64,000 bases of DNA from DASXHY01 sp036272195 (GTDB lineage Bacteria > Verrucomicrobiota > Verrucomicrobiia > Limisphaerales > DASXHY01). This document shows, piece by piece, positions 36,180 to 44,696 of the stretch. The position numbers were made by a program, and so were the translations under genes. Within the stretch, counting starts at the first letter, position 1. Every line of letters begins with the position of its first letter. The DNA lies in the NCBI GenBank assembly GCA_036272195.1, contig DATAZE010000057.1, positions 62,001-126,000 of the forward strand. The letters run 5' to 3'. A model generated the notes under the pieces. That model ran no database searches and was not told the origin of the DNA. It saw only the letters and a program-made list of their open reading frames with translations.

Positions 36180-39154
36180 TTGCACACGTCCCAACCAGAT
36201 GATCTTGAAAAAGCCGTAGGCGCCTGGGGCAAAAAGATTTTCTCCCTGATGGAATCGGCAGGCGCACCGTCACTCTTCACCAAAAAGGGATTGCAGGGCG
36301 CGATGATGGATTGGGCCATGCGCGATGAGCATTTCAAAACGCAACTCTTCCGTTTTGTCGATGTGCTGCCGTCGCTGACTTCTTCGAGTGAAATCTCGCG
36401 TCATTTTCGGGAATATCTCGAAGGCGAAGAGGCCGGTCTATCCTCCGCGCTCCGCACGGCGTTAAAAGCCGCAACCGGCGCAGCGTGGCTGTTCGGACCG
36501 GGTGTGAGTTCTCAAGTCACCGCCATGGCACGCCAATTCATGCTCGGCGATGAGGCGAAGGAAATTATAAGCACTCTGCGCCAATTGCAGGAGGCAGGTT
36601 TTGGATTCACCGTGGATGTGCTGGGAGAAGCAACCGTGAGCGAAGCGGAAGCCGACCGATACGCCGCGCGCTATCTCGAATTGCTCTCGGTGCTCGCTCG
36701 CGAAACTGCCAATTGGAAGCCGTGCAACTGCAATCTATCCGCGCGTGGACCCGTTCCGCAGTTAAACCTTTCGGTAAAAATTTCCACGCTCTATTCGCAG
36801 ATTCATCCTGCCGACCCGGAAACTGCCATCGAAGCCATTTCCACGCGCCTCCGCCCCATCCTTCGCAAAGCCGGCGAACTGGGCGCCTTCATCAACTTCG
36901 ACATGGAAAGTTTCGCCCTCAAGGACTTCACGTCGCGCCTGTTCAAAACACTCTTTGGCGAAACTGAATTTGCATCCGCTCCGGCCTGCGGGCTGGCGCT
37001 GCAGGCCTACTTGAAGAATTCAGAGGAAGATCTGAACGATCTCATCGCGTGGGCGCGTTCTCACAAGCGTCGCGTCACGGTGAGGCTCGTAAAAGGAGCT
37101 TACTGGGATTACGAAACGATCGCGGCGCAGCAAAGGGCTGGCCCATTCCGGTCTTTGGCGAGAAAGCCGAAACAGACGCGAATTTTGAAAAACTCTCTTT
37201 GCAACTGCTCCAAAACCGCGACGTGTTGGATGCGGCTTTCGGAACTCATAACGTCCGCAGCATCGCGTATGTGCTGGCGCAAGCCGACCGGCTCGGCATC
37301 GACCATCGCGATTTCGAATTTCAAATGCTTCACGGGATGGCCGAACCGGTCAAATCCGCGCTGCTTCAATTGAACTTGCGCTTGCGCGAATACTGCCCGG
37401 TCGGCGAACTGCTGCCAGGCATGGCGTACCTCGTACGGCGGCTGCTCGAAAACACTTCCAACGAAGGGTTTCTTGCCAATGCCTTCGTCAAAGGCGAAAG
37501 CCGCGATGCCCTGCTCCGCAACCCGCAGGAAATCCTGGCGGGAAGCCGCGGAAATTCTCTTTCCCGCGTGGAACCGGAACGAAAGTTTCGAAACGAGCCC
37601 CCCATCGACCTCACCATCACCGCCAAGCGGGAAAAATTCCGCGACGCGCTTCGTGAACTGAGGAAGAACCTTGGCCGAAAACATCCGCTCGTCATCAACC
37701 ACAAGCGCGTTTCGACTCCTGAGTGGCTCCCCTCGCTGAATCCGGCGAACCAGAACGAAATCATTGGTTACGCTGCCCAGGCGACTATTGCCGAAGCGGA
37801 AGCCAGTCTCGCCGCCGCGCGAAAGGCGCAACCCGATTGGGCGCGCACTCCGGCGAACGAGCGAGCCGCAATTCTTGAGAAGCTTGCGTCGTTGCTGTGC
37901 CGCGACAAAGTCAGCTTGTGCGCGTTGGAAACTTTGGAGGCGGGCAAGAATTGGGCGGAAGCCGATGCCGACGTGGCTGAAGCGATCGATTTCTGCAATT
38001 TCTACGCCGCTGAAATGCGGCTGCTGGGCGCGCCGCAACTCACGCAACGCGTGCCGGGAGAATCGAATGTTCAACATTGGTGGCCGCGCGGCGTCGGTAT
38101 TGTCATCGCTCCCTGGAATTTTCCCCTCGCGATCCTGACGGGCATGAGCGCAGCCGCTGTTGTCGCCGGCAACGCCGTTATTCTAAAACCTTCCGACCAG
38201 ACCCCGGTCATTGCCTCGCGCCTGATGGACTTGCTCATGGAAGCCGGTTTGCCGCCCGGCGTGGCCAATTTGGTGACGGGTCCGGGCGGCACGGTCGGCG
38301 CGCATCTGGTGGCGCACCCAAAAGTGGATTTCATTGCGTTCACCGGCTCAAAAGAAGTCGGATTGAAAATCTGGGAAACCTCCGGCCGCACACTTCCGGG
38401 ACAAGCCGGCTTGAAAAGGGTTGTTTGCGAAATGGGTGGCAAGAATTGCCTCATTGTCGACGGCGACGCGGATTTGGACGAAGCCGTCGCCGGCTGCATC
38501 GCGTCGGCTTTCGGCTATCAAGGTCAAAAGTGCAGCGCCCTCTCACGTCTCATTGTGCTTGCGGATAATTATGACAAGTTCATGGAGCGCTTCATCACCG
38601 CGGCGGCATCCCTGCGCGTGGGCTCCGCTGAAACACCCGGGACATTGCTCGGGCCAGTCATCAGCCGTGACGCCCAAAAACGGATTTTGAAAATGATCGA
38701 AGTGGGGCGCACCGAAGCAAAACTCGTCTGGCAAGGGAAAGTTCCCGACGACCCAAATGCGTGTTATGTGCCACCGACCATTTTTGCCGATGTGCCGCCC
38801 GCGAGCCGGCTTTTCCGCGAAGAAATTTTTGGTCCGGTTCTTTCAGTGACGAAAGCGAAGGATTTCGACGAAGCCTTGTCCCTGGCGAACGACAGCGAGT
38901 TTGCGCTCACCGGAGGCTGTTACTCGCGCAGCCCGGTGAACATCGCAAAAGCGAAAGCAAACCTCGTCTGCGGCAACTTATACATCAACCGCACCATTAC
39001 CGGCGCGATTGTCGAGCGACAACCGTTCGGCGGATTTGGAATGTCGGGAGGCGGAACCAAAGCCGGCGGCCGCGAGTACCTGCAAAATTTCCTTGTTCCC
39101 CGGGTGGTGACGGAGAATTGCCTGCGGCGCGGCTTTGCGGCAGCGGAAGAATAA
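36180..39154 (+). pseudogene. putA: Bifunctional proline dehydrogenase / P5C dehydrogenase PutA, frameshifted
   Basis: Two overlapping frames (36180-37373 and 37049-39154) together form one PutA-like protein of ~991 residues. The first frame starts at TTG with AGGAG 11 bases upstream and carries most of the PRODH barrel (LSVKISTLYSQIHPADPETA; RLVKGAYWDYETIAAQQR). The expected continuation, GWPIPVFGEKAETDANFEKL, is in the second frame. The shift falls at CAAAGGGCTGG (37131-37141) and one added G restores it. The second frame completes PRODH (REYCPVGELLPGMAYLVRRL) and then ALDH (PWNFPLAILTGMSAAAVVAG; catalytic Glu in VVCEMGGKNC; Cys in YQGQKCSALS). It oxidises proline to glutamate. It lacks the N-terminal DNA-binding domain of E. 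coli PutA. Otherwise undamaged, so a sequencing slip or very recent mutation is likely. Confidence 0.85.
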
Positions 39155-39532
39155 AATCGAAATTCAAAAGGGGGCTGGGCGAAGTTGGGGAGCATATCAA
39201 AATTTGTGCAGTATCTCAGCCACAGAGTGGCGGTAGAAGGTAGCCCACGGCGCGAGCCGTGGGATGGAAGGATTAAGGGCAATAAGCCGCGGAGCGGCGA
39301 AAGAACGCGCCACGGCATTTTTCTTCCCCCCTCTGAGGCTCTGCGATTTTCACGCTCGGTTCCTATAGCTCGCGCCGTGAGCTATCCTCTGACGTTGCTC
39401 CGCGGCTATTCCCGCGATTTTTTGCGGTAAGCAAATTTTGTATATGCGCCCGCGAAGTTGTCCCTCCAAAATTTTCAGTTCCGTCTGCGAATGGCTTCTG
39501 TTATATCTCGCCACACAATCAAAAACACCTTC
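39155..39532. other. Repeat-rich intergenic region
   Basis: 378 bases without a gene. It holds the REP-like element at 39214-39306. A related but rearranged piece follows at 39353-39415 (CTATAGCTCGCGCCGTGAGC and CCGCGG), which reads as a degenerate copy on the other strand. Confidence 0.6.
39214..39306. repeat. REP-like element, copy 1
   Basis: Three small hairpins in a row: CCACAGAGTGG, CCCACGGCGCGAGCCGTGGG and GCCGCGGAGCGGC, separated by GGTAGAAGGTAG and an A/G-rich linker, ending GCGAAAGAA. The same order and spacing recur at 55976-56067, with changes inside the stems. Confidence 0.75.
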
Positions 39533-40390
39533 ATGAAAACTCTCGTTGCGTTTCTTATTACCGCGCTGTCGGTGGCGTCTCTCCACGCCGCCCCAAAAAA
39601 ACTTCTCGTCGTTACGACTACGACCGGCTTCCGGCACAGTTCGATCCCCACGCTGGAAAAAGTCCTGACGCAGCTGGGCGGCAGCAGCGGCGAATTCACG
39701 GTGGATTTTGTTCAGCAACCATCCGGCCAGCCGTCCCTCAAAAAAAATGCGACCGATGAAGAGAAATCCTCTTTTCAGGCCGCGCAAGCCGAGTGGACGA
39801 AAAGCCTGAAGACCGCGTTGCAAAAACTTTCACCGGAATCCCTGAAAAAATACGACGGTGTGGTATTCGCGAGTACGACCGGCGATTTGCCGATTCCAGA
39901 TCCCCAGGGTTTCCTCGACTGGATAAAGGACGGCCACGCTTTTATCGGCATTCACGCCGCCAGCGACACGTTTCATGGTTGGCCCGCCTATATCGAAATG
40001 CTCGGCGGCGAATTCGCGCACCATGGCCGCCAGGTGGGTGTGGAATGCCTGAACCAGGATCCGGCCAACCCCAGCACCGCCGGGCTCGGCAAAACCTGGG
40101 AAATCAAGCAGGAGGAAATTTACCAATTCAAAAATCACGATCCGTCCAAAGTGCATGACCTGCTCATCCTCGACAAACACCCCGAAAGCGGCGAGGCCGG
40201 TCATTTTGCCGTTTCCTGGTGCAAATCGTACGGCACAGGACGCGTTTTCTATACCTCGTTGGGCCATCGCGAAGACCTCATCGACACCGACCCAAATTTG
40301 AAGGGCCGAATCAATTCAGTGGAAATCAGCAAGGCCTACCAAGCCCATGTGCTTGGAGGAATTGAATGGGCCTTGGGATTGAAAAAATAA
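39533..40390 (+). CDS. ThuA-domain (trehalose-utilisation-like) secreted protein
   Basis: 285 residues from the ATG at 39533 (KTLVAFLITALSVASLHAAP), giving a clean signal peptide cut at HAA. The ThuA fold is a class I amidotransferase-like domain: KLLVVTTTTGFRHSSIPTLE, YDGVVFASTTGDLPIPD, GHAFIGIHAASDTFHGWPAY and a late GRVFYTSLGHREDLI. The usual nucleophile Cys is replaced by Ala-Ala (IHAAS), as in the ThuA family. Its role in sugar metabolism is inferred from family context. The next gene is a Tat-exported Gfo/Idh/MocA oxidoreductase, a common ThuA partner in Verrucomicrobia and Planctomycetes. Confidence 0.88.
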   Translation: MKTLVAFLITALSVASLHAAPKKLLVVTTTTGFRHSSIPTLEKVLTQLGGSSGEFTVDFVQQPSGQPSLKKNATDEEKSSFQAAQAEWTKSLKTALQKLSPESLKKYDGVVFASTTGDLPIPDPQGFLDWIKDGHAFIGIHAASDTFHGWPAYIEMLGGEFAHHGRQVGVECLNQDPANPSTAGLGKTWEIKQEEIYQFKNHDPSKVHDLLILDKHPESGEAGHFAVSWCKSYGTGRVFYTSLGHREDLIDTDPNLKGRINSVEISKAYQAHVLGGIEWALGLKK

Positions 40391-40490
40391 CGGCCTCCCC
40401 TATAAAGGGGATAGCCACCGCCGGGCGATTTAATAATCTGGCACAGAGATATTTGTGAACCGAAGCACGTTGGAATCAACCTGAGTTTTT

Positions 40491-41819
40491 ATGAATAAGC
40501 ATTTAAGTTCCCTCCCACGACGAAAATTTCTTAAGACAGTTGCGCTGGCAAGCGCCGCGCCGCTGATTCTCCGCTCCGGCGTGTGGGCCGCGGACAACGC
40601 TCCCTCGAACCAAATCACCCTGGGTTTCATCGGCGTGGGCACGCAAGGCCGCGGACTGCTCGACGGCTTCCTCAATCGCAAAGACACACGCGTGCTGGCC
40701 GTATGCGACGTGGATACCACCCGGCGCGAACACTCGAAAGAAACCATCGAGAACCATTACAAGGATGCAACCGCCGCCGGCACCTATAAAGGCTGCACCG
40801 CCTATACCGATTTTCGCGAACTGCTCGCACGCAAGGATATCGACGCCGTGGTTATCGCAACGCCTGACCATTGGCACGCGTTGATTTCCATCGCTGCTGC
40901 CAAGGCGGGCAAGGATATTTACTGCGAGAAACCGATGGCGCATACCATTCTTGAAGGTCGGGCGATGGTGAACGCAGTTCATTCCAACCAACGGATCCTC
41001 CAGGTGGGAAGCATGCAGCGCTCGTCCCACGAATTCCGCGTCGCGTGCGAATTGGTTCGCAACGGCTGCATCGGAACCGTCAAAAAGGCTGAAGTAGCCG
41101 TGGGGCCGCCGCCGAAGCCTTGCGATTTGCCGGGACAACCGGATGAACCCGGATTGGATTGGAGCTTTTGGCTCGGGCCCGCACCGATGCGTCCCTACAA
41201 TTCGGAACTCAGCCCGCGTGGCGTCCATAAACATTTCCCCAACTGGCGCAACTACAGCGAATACGCCGCCGGCATGGTCGGCGACTGGGGCGCTCATCAT
41301 TTTGACATTGTCCAATGGGCGTTTGGGTTCGATGAAACGGGCCCGACAGAAATTCTTCCTTCGCCCAACCCCGAGACTGGTCATGGCGTCCGTATCCGCT
41401 ACGAAAATGGGCTCGAAGTCACTCACATCGATGGCAACGGCATCACCTTCTACGGCGACAAAGGCAAACTCTATGTCAATCGCGGCAAATTCAACCTGTG
41501 GCTTGGCGACCAGGTCAAAGCGGACGAAGCTGACAACTGCGAAATCGTAGAAAAAGAGCTGTTGCCGGCGAATGCCGTTCGCCTTTACAAAAGCTCCAAC
41601 CATCTGTCCAACTGGCTGGACTGCATTCGCACGCGCAAGGACCCGATCTGCACCGTCGAAACCGGGCAGCGCACGGCCACCATCTGCAATTTGGTCAACC
41701 TCTCGTATTTTCACGGCCTGCCTTTGAAATGGGATCCCAAGACGGAACATTTCACCGGCGAAAACGGCAAAGCAGAATGGCTCGGCCGCGAATACCGCCA
41801 GCCTTGGAGCCTCACCTGA
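40491..41819 (+). CDS. Tat-exported Gfo/Idh/MocA family oxidoreductase
   Basis: 442 residues. The twin-arginine signal is LPRRKFLKTVALASAAPLIL. The Rossmann domain follows: ITLGFIGVGTQGRGLLDGFL, VLAVCDVDTTRREH, DIDAVVIATPDHWHALISIA and the family EKP in DIYCEKPMAHTILEGRAMV. The C-terminal domain contains GMVGDWGAHHFDIVQWA with the likely catalytic His. Such periplasmic enzymes act on sugars or cyclitols with NAD(P) bound before export. It follows the ThuA gene by 100 bases and is ended by its own terminator hairpin. Substrate unknown. Confidence 0.9.
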   Translation: MNKHLSSLPRRKFLKTVALASAAPLILRSGVWAADNAPSNQITLGFIGVGTQGRGLLDGFLNRKDTRVLAVCDVDTTRREHSKETIENHYKDATAAGTYKGCTAYTDFRELLARKDIDAVVIATPDHWHALISIAAAKAGKDIYCEKPMAHTILEGRAMVNAVHSNQRILQVGSMQRSSHEFRVACELVRNGCIGTVKKAEVAVGPPPKPCDLPGQPDEPGLDWSFWLGPAPMRPYNSELSPRGVHKHFPNWRNYSEYAAGMVGDWGAHHFDIVQWAFGFDETGPTEILPSPNPETGHGVRIRYENGLEVTHIDGNGITFYGDKGKLYVNRGKFNLWLGDQVKADEADNCEIVEKELLPANAVRLYKSSNHLSNWLDCIRTRKDPICTVETGQRTATICNLVNLSYFHGLPLKWDPKTEHFTGENGKAEWLGREYRQPWSLT

Positions 41820-41854
41820 TCCATCAGACAGTCTCTAAAAGAGATTTTCGAATG

Positions 41855-41880
41855 AGCGGCGTCGGCACCTCGACGCCGCT
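41855..41880 (+). terminator. Terminator after the Gfo/Idh/MocA gene
   Basis: AGCGGCGTCG (41855-41864), loop GCACCT, CGACGCCGCT (41871-41880), then TTCGATTTTA. A perfect 10-bp stem with an imperfect T-tract, 54 bases before purH. Confidence 0.65.
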
Positions 41881-41934
41881 TTCGATTTTACCCATTGACT
41901 CGCGCTCCCGCTCTTCGGATTGTAAACGCCGTCT

Positions 41935-43488
41935 ATGGAAAAAATTCGGCGCGCATTACTTTCCGTCTCTGATAAATCCGGCCTCGTACCGTTTGCCCAG
42001 GCCCTTGCCGCGGCGGGAGTGGAACTCATTTCAACCGGCGGCACAGCTCGATCCCTGCGGGACGCCGGGCTGACCGTGAAAGACATCAGCGAGCACACCG
42101 GTTTTCCCGAAATGCTCGATGGACGCGTCAAGACGCTTCATCCGAAAGTTCACGGCGGACTGCTTTACATCCGCGGGAACGAGGCGCACGAGGCCGCCGC
42201 GCGCGCGCACGGCATTGAGCCAATCGACCTGGTCGTGGTGAATCTTTATCCGTTCGAAGAGACCGTCGCCCGGCCGAACGCGACCCTGCATGACGCCATC
42301 GAGAACATCGATATCGGCGGCCCTTCCATGCTCCGCAGCGCGGCCAAGAATCACGACAGCGTGACAGTCATCGTCGACCCGGCGGATTATGCGGAAGCGC
42401 AAAAACAAATTGCGGAAAGCGGCCAAACCACATTGGCGCTGCGCCGCAAACTCGCAGCGAAGGTTTTTGCCCGCACATCCGCCTACGACGGCGCCATCGC
42501 GGCACACCTCAACAAGGAATTTTCAGAAAATGCGGAGAGCGCGACTTGGAACCGGCTGCAAATAAATGCCGAAGTTGCGCAAACGCTGCGTTACGGAGAA
42601 AACCCGCATCAAAAAGCAGTCCTTTACGGCCAGTTTCAGAAATATTTCTCGCAATTGCACGGCAAGGAGCTGTCCTACAATAATATTTTGGACCTCACAG
42701 CGGCGGCGAACCTGATTGCTGAATTTGAAAATGACTCCCCCACCCTCGCCATCCTGAAGCACACCAATCCCTGCGGCGTGGGCCAGGGCACCAGCTTGCG
42801 CGAAGCCTGGAACAAAGCGTTTGCGACCGACAAGCAGGCGCCATTTGGCGGCATCATCGCCACCAACAAAATCCTGGACGCGGAATGCGCCGCAGCCATT
42901 TCCGAAATTTTTAGCGAAGTCATCGTGGCCCCGGATTTCTCGGCGGAAGCGCTTCAACTGCTCCAGAAAAAGAAAAATTTGCGCCTGCTGAAAACCCTCA
43001 AGCCTCTCGCCGAAGCCTCGCGGTTCGACGTGCGCAGCGTCGGGGCGGACTCATTCTTGATGCAGGAACGCGATTTGAAGGCAACTTCAGTGGCGGATTT
43101 GAAAATTGTTACCCGTCGGCAGCCGACCGCGGATGAGTTGCACGCGATGCTTTTCGGATGGCGGGTGGCCAAGCACGTAAAATCCAACGCCATCGTTTAC
43201 GCGGGGTCGGATCGCACCCTCGGCGTCGGCGCGGGGCAAATGAGCCGGGTGGATGCGAGCCGGATCGCGGTCTGGAAAGCGAGTGAGGCGAAGCTCTCGC
43301 TCAAAGGCAGCGTCGTCTGCAGCGACGCTTTCTTTCCCTTCCCGGACGGGCTGATTGCGGCGGCGGAAGCCGGCGCCACCGCGGCCATTCAACCGGGCGG
43401 CTCGGTTCGCGACGCAGAAGTGATCGCCGCAGCGGACGAGCGGAATGTAGCCATGGCCTTCACGAGCGTGCGGCATTTCCGGCACTAG
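41935..43488 (+). CDS. purH: Bifunctional AICAR transformylase / IMP cyclohydrolase
   Basis: 517 residues, standard length. The N-terminal IMP cyclohydrolase (~1-195) has RRALLSVSDKSGLVPFAQAL, STGGTARSLRDAGLTVKDIS, and RVKTLHPKVHGGLL. The transformylase domain starts near LRYGENPHQKAVLYGQF and contains LKHTNPCGVGQG, KSNAIVYAGSDRTLGVGAGQ and SDAFFPFPDGL. It performs the last two steps of IMP synthesis. Its stop codon TAG (43486-43488) is also the first three bases of the palindromic element copy 2, so the element abuts the coding sequence exactly. Confidence 0.96.
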   Translation: MEKIRRALLSVSDKSGLVPFAQALAAAGVELISTGGTARSLRDAGLTVKDISEHTGFPEMLDGRVKTLHPKVHGGLLYIRGNEAHEAAARAHGIEPIDLVVVNLYPFEETVARPNATLHDAIENIDIGGPSMLRSAAKNHDSVTVIVDPADYAEAQKQIAESGQTTLALRRKLAAKVFARTSAYDGAIAAHLNKEFSENAESATWNRLQINAEVAQTLRYGENPHQKAVLYGQFQKYFSQLHGKELSYNNILDLTAAANLIAEFENDSPTLAILKHTNPCGVGQGTSLREAWNKAFATDKQAPFGGIIATNKILDAECAAAISEIFSEVIVAPDFSAEALQLLQKKKNLRLLKTLKPLAEASRFDVRSVGADSFLMQERDLKATSVADLKIVTRRQPTADELHAMLFGWRVAKHVKSNAIVYAGSDRTLGVGAGQMSRVDASRIAVWKASEAKLSLKGSVVCSDAFFPFPDGLIAAAEAGATAAIQPGGSVRDAEVIAAADERNVAMAFTSVRHFRH

Positions 43489-43667
43489 AGCATTGACAGA
43501 AAAGATGTAGTGGTGCGCAGCGAGGATTTTTGGGTTTTGGCGAGGCTTCGGCGAAGGAGCAGGTTTTAAAAAAACCCTGTGACTGAGCCGAAACGAAGCC
43601 AAAAACCAAAAAGACCGCTATTCATGCGCCTCAGCGCATCCGCTACATATTTGATGGAAATGCTCTA
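43486..43667. repeat. 182-bp palindromic structured element, copy 2
   Basis: Same element as 16718-16895, with the same 9-bp ends. Outside the apex the copies differ at about three positions (e.g. TAGTGG for TAGCGG, GAGCCG for GAACCG). The apical hairpin is entirely different in sequence (CAGGTTTTAAAAAAACCCTG, 43560-43579) but is again self-complementary. It lies between convergent purH and the FHA gene and probably also ends transcription. Confidence 0.8.
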
Positions 43668-43677
43668 ATCGGGCGAA

Positions 43678-44073
43678 TCAATCTTCCTGGAGCAGCCAAT
43701 AAACAAGCGCGATCTGCGCCAGGCAGACGAGCGTAATCAAAGTCCACACAAACGCCTCGCGCACCGCCTGCCCGCGCTGGGGTGCCTTGCTGAGCCAGAA
43801 TTGCAGTTTGATCGAGCCCATCTCAATCGTGTCCCCATTCCGCAACACCACACGCTGGCCTGGCTGGCCGTTGATGGTGGCAACGGCGCTGGCTTGAGTT
43901 TCCACAACAAAACCTTCAGTCGGGGCGAGACTGATTTTGAGGTGATCATCCCAAACACCGGGTTCCTCAAGCTGAAGATCCGAATTGGCCGAGCGCCCCA
44001 CCCGTACAGGAAAACGGCGGGCATCCCATGAGGAGCCCGCCTTTTTTCCGGAAAGAATCTCAAGTTGAACCAT
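43678..44073 (-). CDS. FHA-domain protein with C-terminal membrane anchor
   Basis: 131 residues from the ATG at 44073; a GTG three bases upstream overlaps the wza stop. The FHA domain (1-95) has VRVGRSANSDLQLEEPGVWD, HLKISLAP and GQRVVLRNGDTIEMG. The usual SxxH is altered to WDDH, so phosphothreonine binding may be weak. One transmembrane helix follows (VWTLITLVCLAQIALVYWLL). It is the last gene of the exopolysaccharide operon, next to a tyrosine autokinase, suggesting it senses phosphorylation at the membrane. That role is inference. Confidence 0.78.
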   Translation of the reverse strand: MVQLEILSGKKAGSSWDARRFPVRVGRSANSDLQLEEPGVWDDHLKISLAPTEGFVVETQASAVATINGQPGQRVVLRNGDTIEMGSIKLQFWLSKAPQRGQAVREAFVWTLITLVCLAQIALVYWLLQED

Positions 44074-44075
44074 CA

Positions 44076-44678
44076 CTAAAACAGCCGGCGCGGGACAAAG
44101 ATTTTGTCGCCCGCAAAAACCGGAACATCATAGCGCGGATCTTGGATGGCCCTTAAGACGTTGATCGTTTCAGTGTGTCCGCCGCGAGTCAGCCGCACTT
44201 TACTTTTCCGCGCAAAATCAGTGAAACCGCCGGAAACGGATATGGCTTTAACAATCGTCATATCGCCGGGATAGTCTTTTGCCCCACGCTGGAGAACTTC
44301 TCCATCCACGTAAAAAGAGGAGCCCTCGCCATGAACGGTCACGTTTAAATCCGTGTAATACTTCGGAACGTACCGGTCGTGGATCTCCTTTTGCAGTTCA
44401 CCCGCCGTTTTTCCGACGGCCGCAACGGACCCAATAAGCGGAAGTGTTATCGTTCCATCTTCGTGGATTCTTTCCTGGTGCGCCGGCATGACCTCTGAAC
44501 CGGAGCCGATCGATACAAACGTCACCGTGACCATATCCCCAACATGAAACGTATTCCCACCGGAAGGCGGAAGATCCGGAAATTTAGTCCCTGTCTGGCA
44601 GCCAGTCAGCAATCCAACGGAAATAATACCCAGGACGACAAACCAGCAGCTCGCCGTCTTCCTTAATTGATCGATCAT
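44076..44678 (-). CDS. Polysaccharide export outer-membrane lipoprotein (Wza type)
   Basis: 200 residues. A lipoprotein signal ends in GLLTGCQTG (lipobox LTGC). The Poly_export/SLBB region starts with NTFHVGDMVTVTFVSIGSG and contains HEDGTITLPLIGSVAAVGKT, YYTDLNVTV and a SLBB-like FYVDGEVLQRGAKDYPGDMT. It ends VFAGDKIFVPRRLF. It is shorter than E. coli Wza because it has one SLBB domain. It probably forms the periplasmic part of the export channel with the Wzc-like protein encoded just upstream in the transcript (18-base gap). Confidence 0.88.
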   Translation of the reverse strand: MIDQLRKTASCWFVVLGIISVGLLTGCQTGTKFPDLPPSGGNTFHVGDMVTVTFVSIGSGSEVMPAHQERIHEDGTITLPLIGSVAAVGKTAGELQKEIHDRYVPKYYTDLNVTVHGEGSSFYVDGEVLQRGAKDYPGDMTIVKAISVSGGFTDFARKSKVRLTRGGHTETINVLRAIQDPRYDVPVFAGDKIFVPRRLF

Positions 44679-44696
44679 GAGTTGATTGAAAATAAA

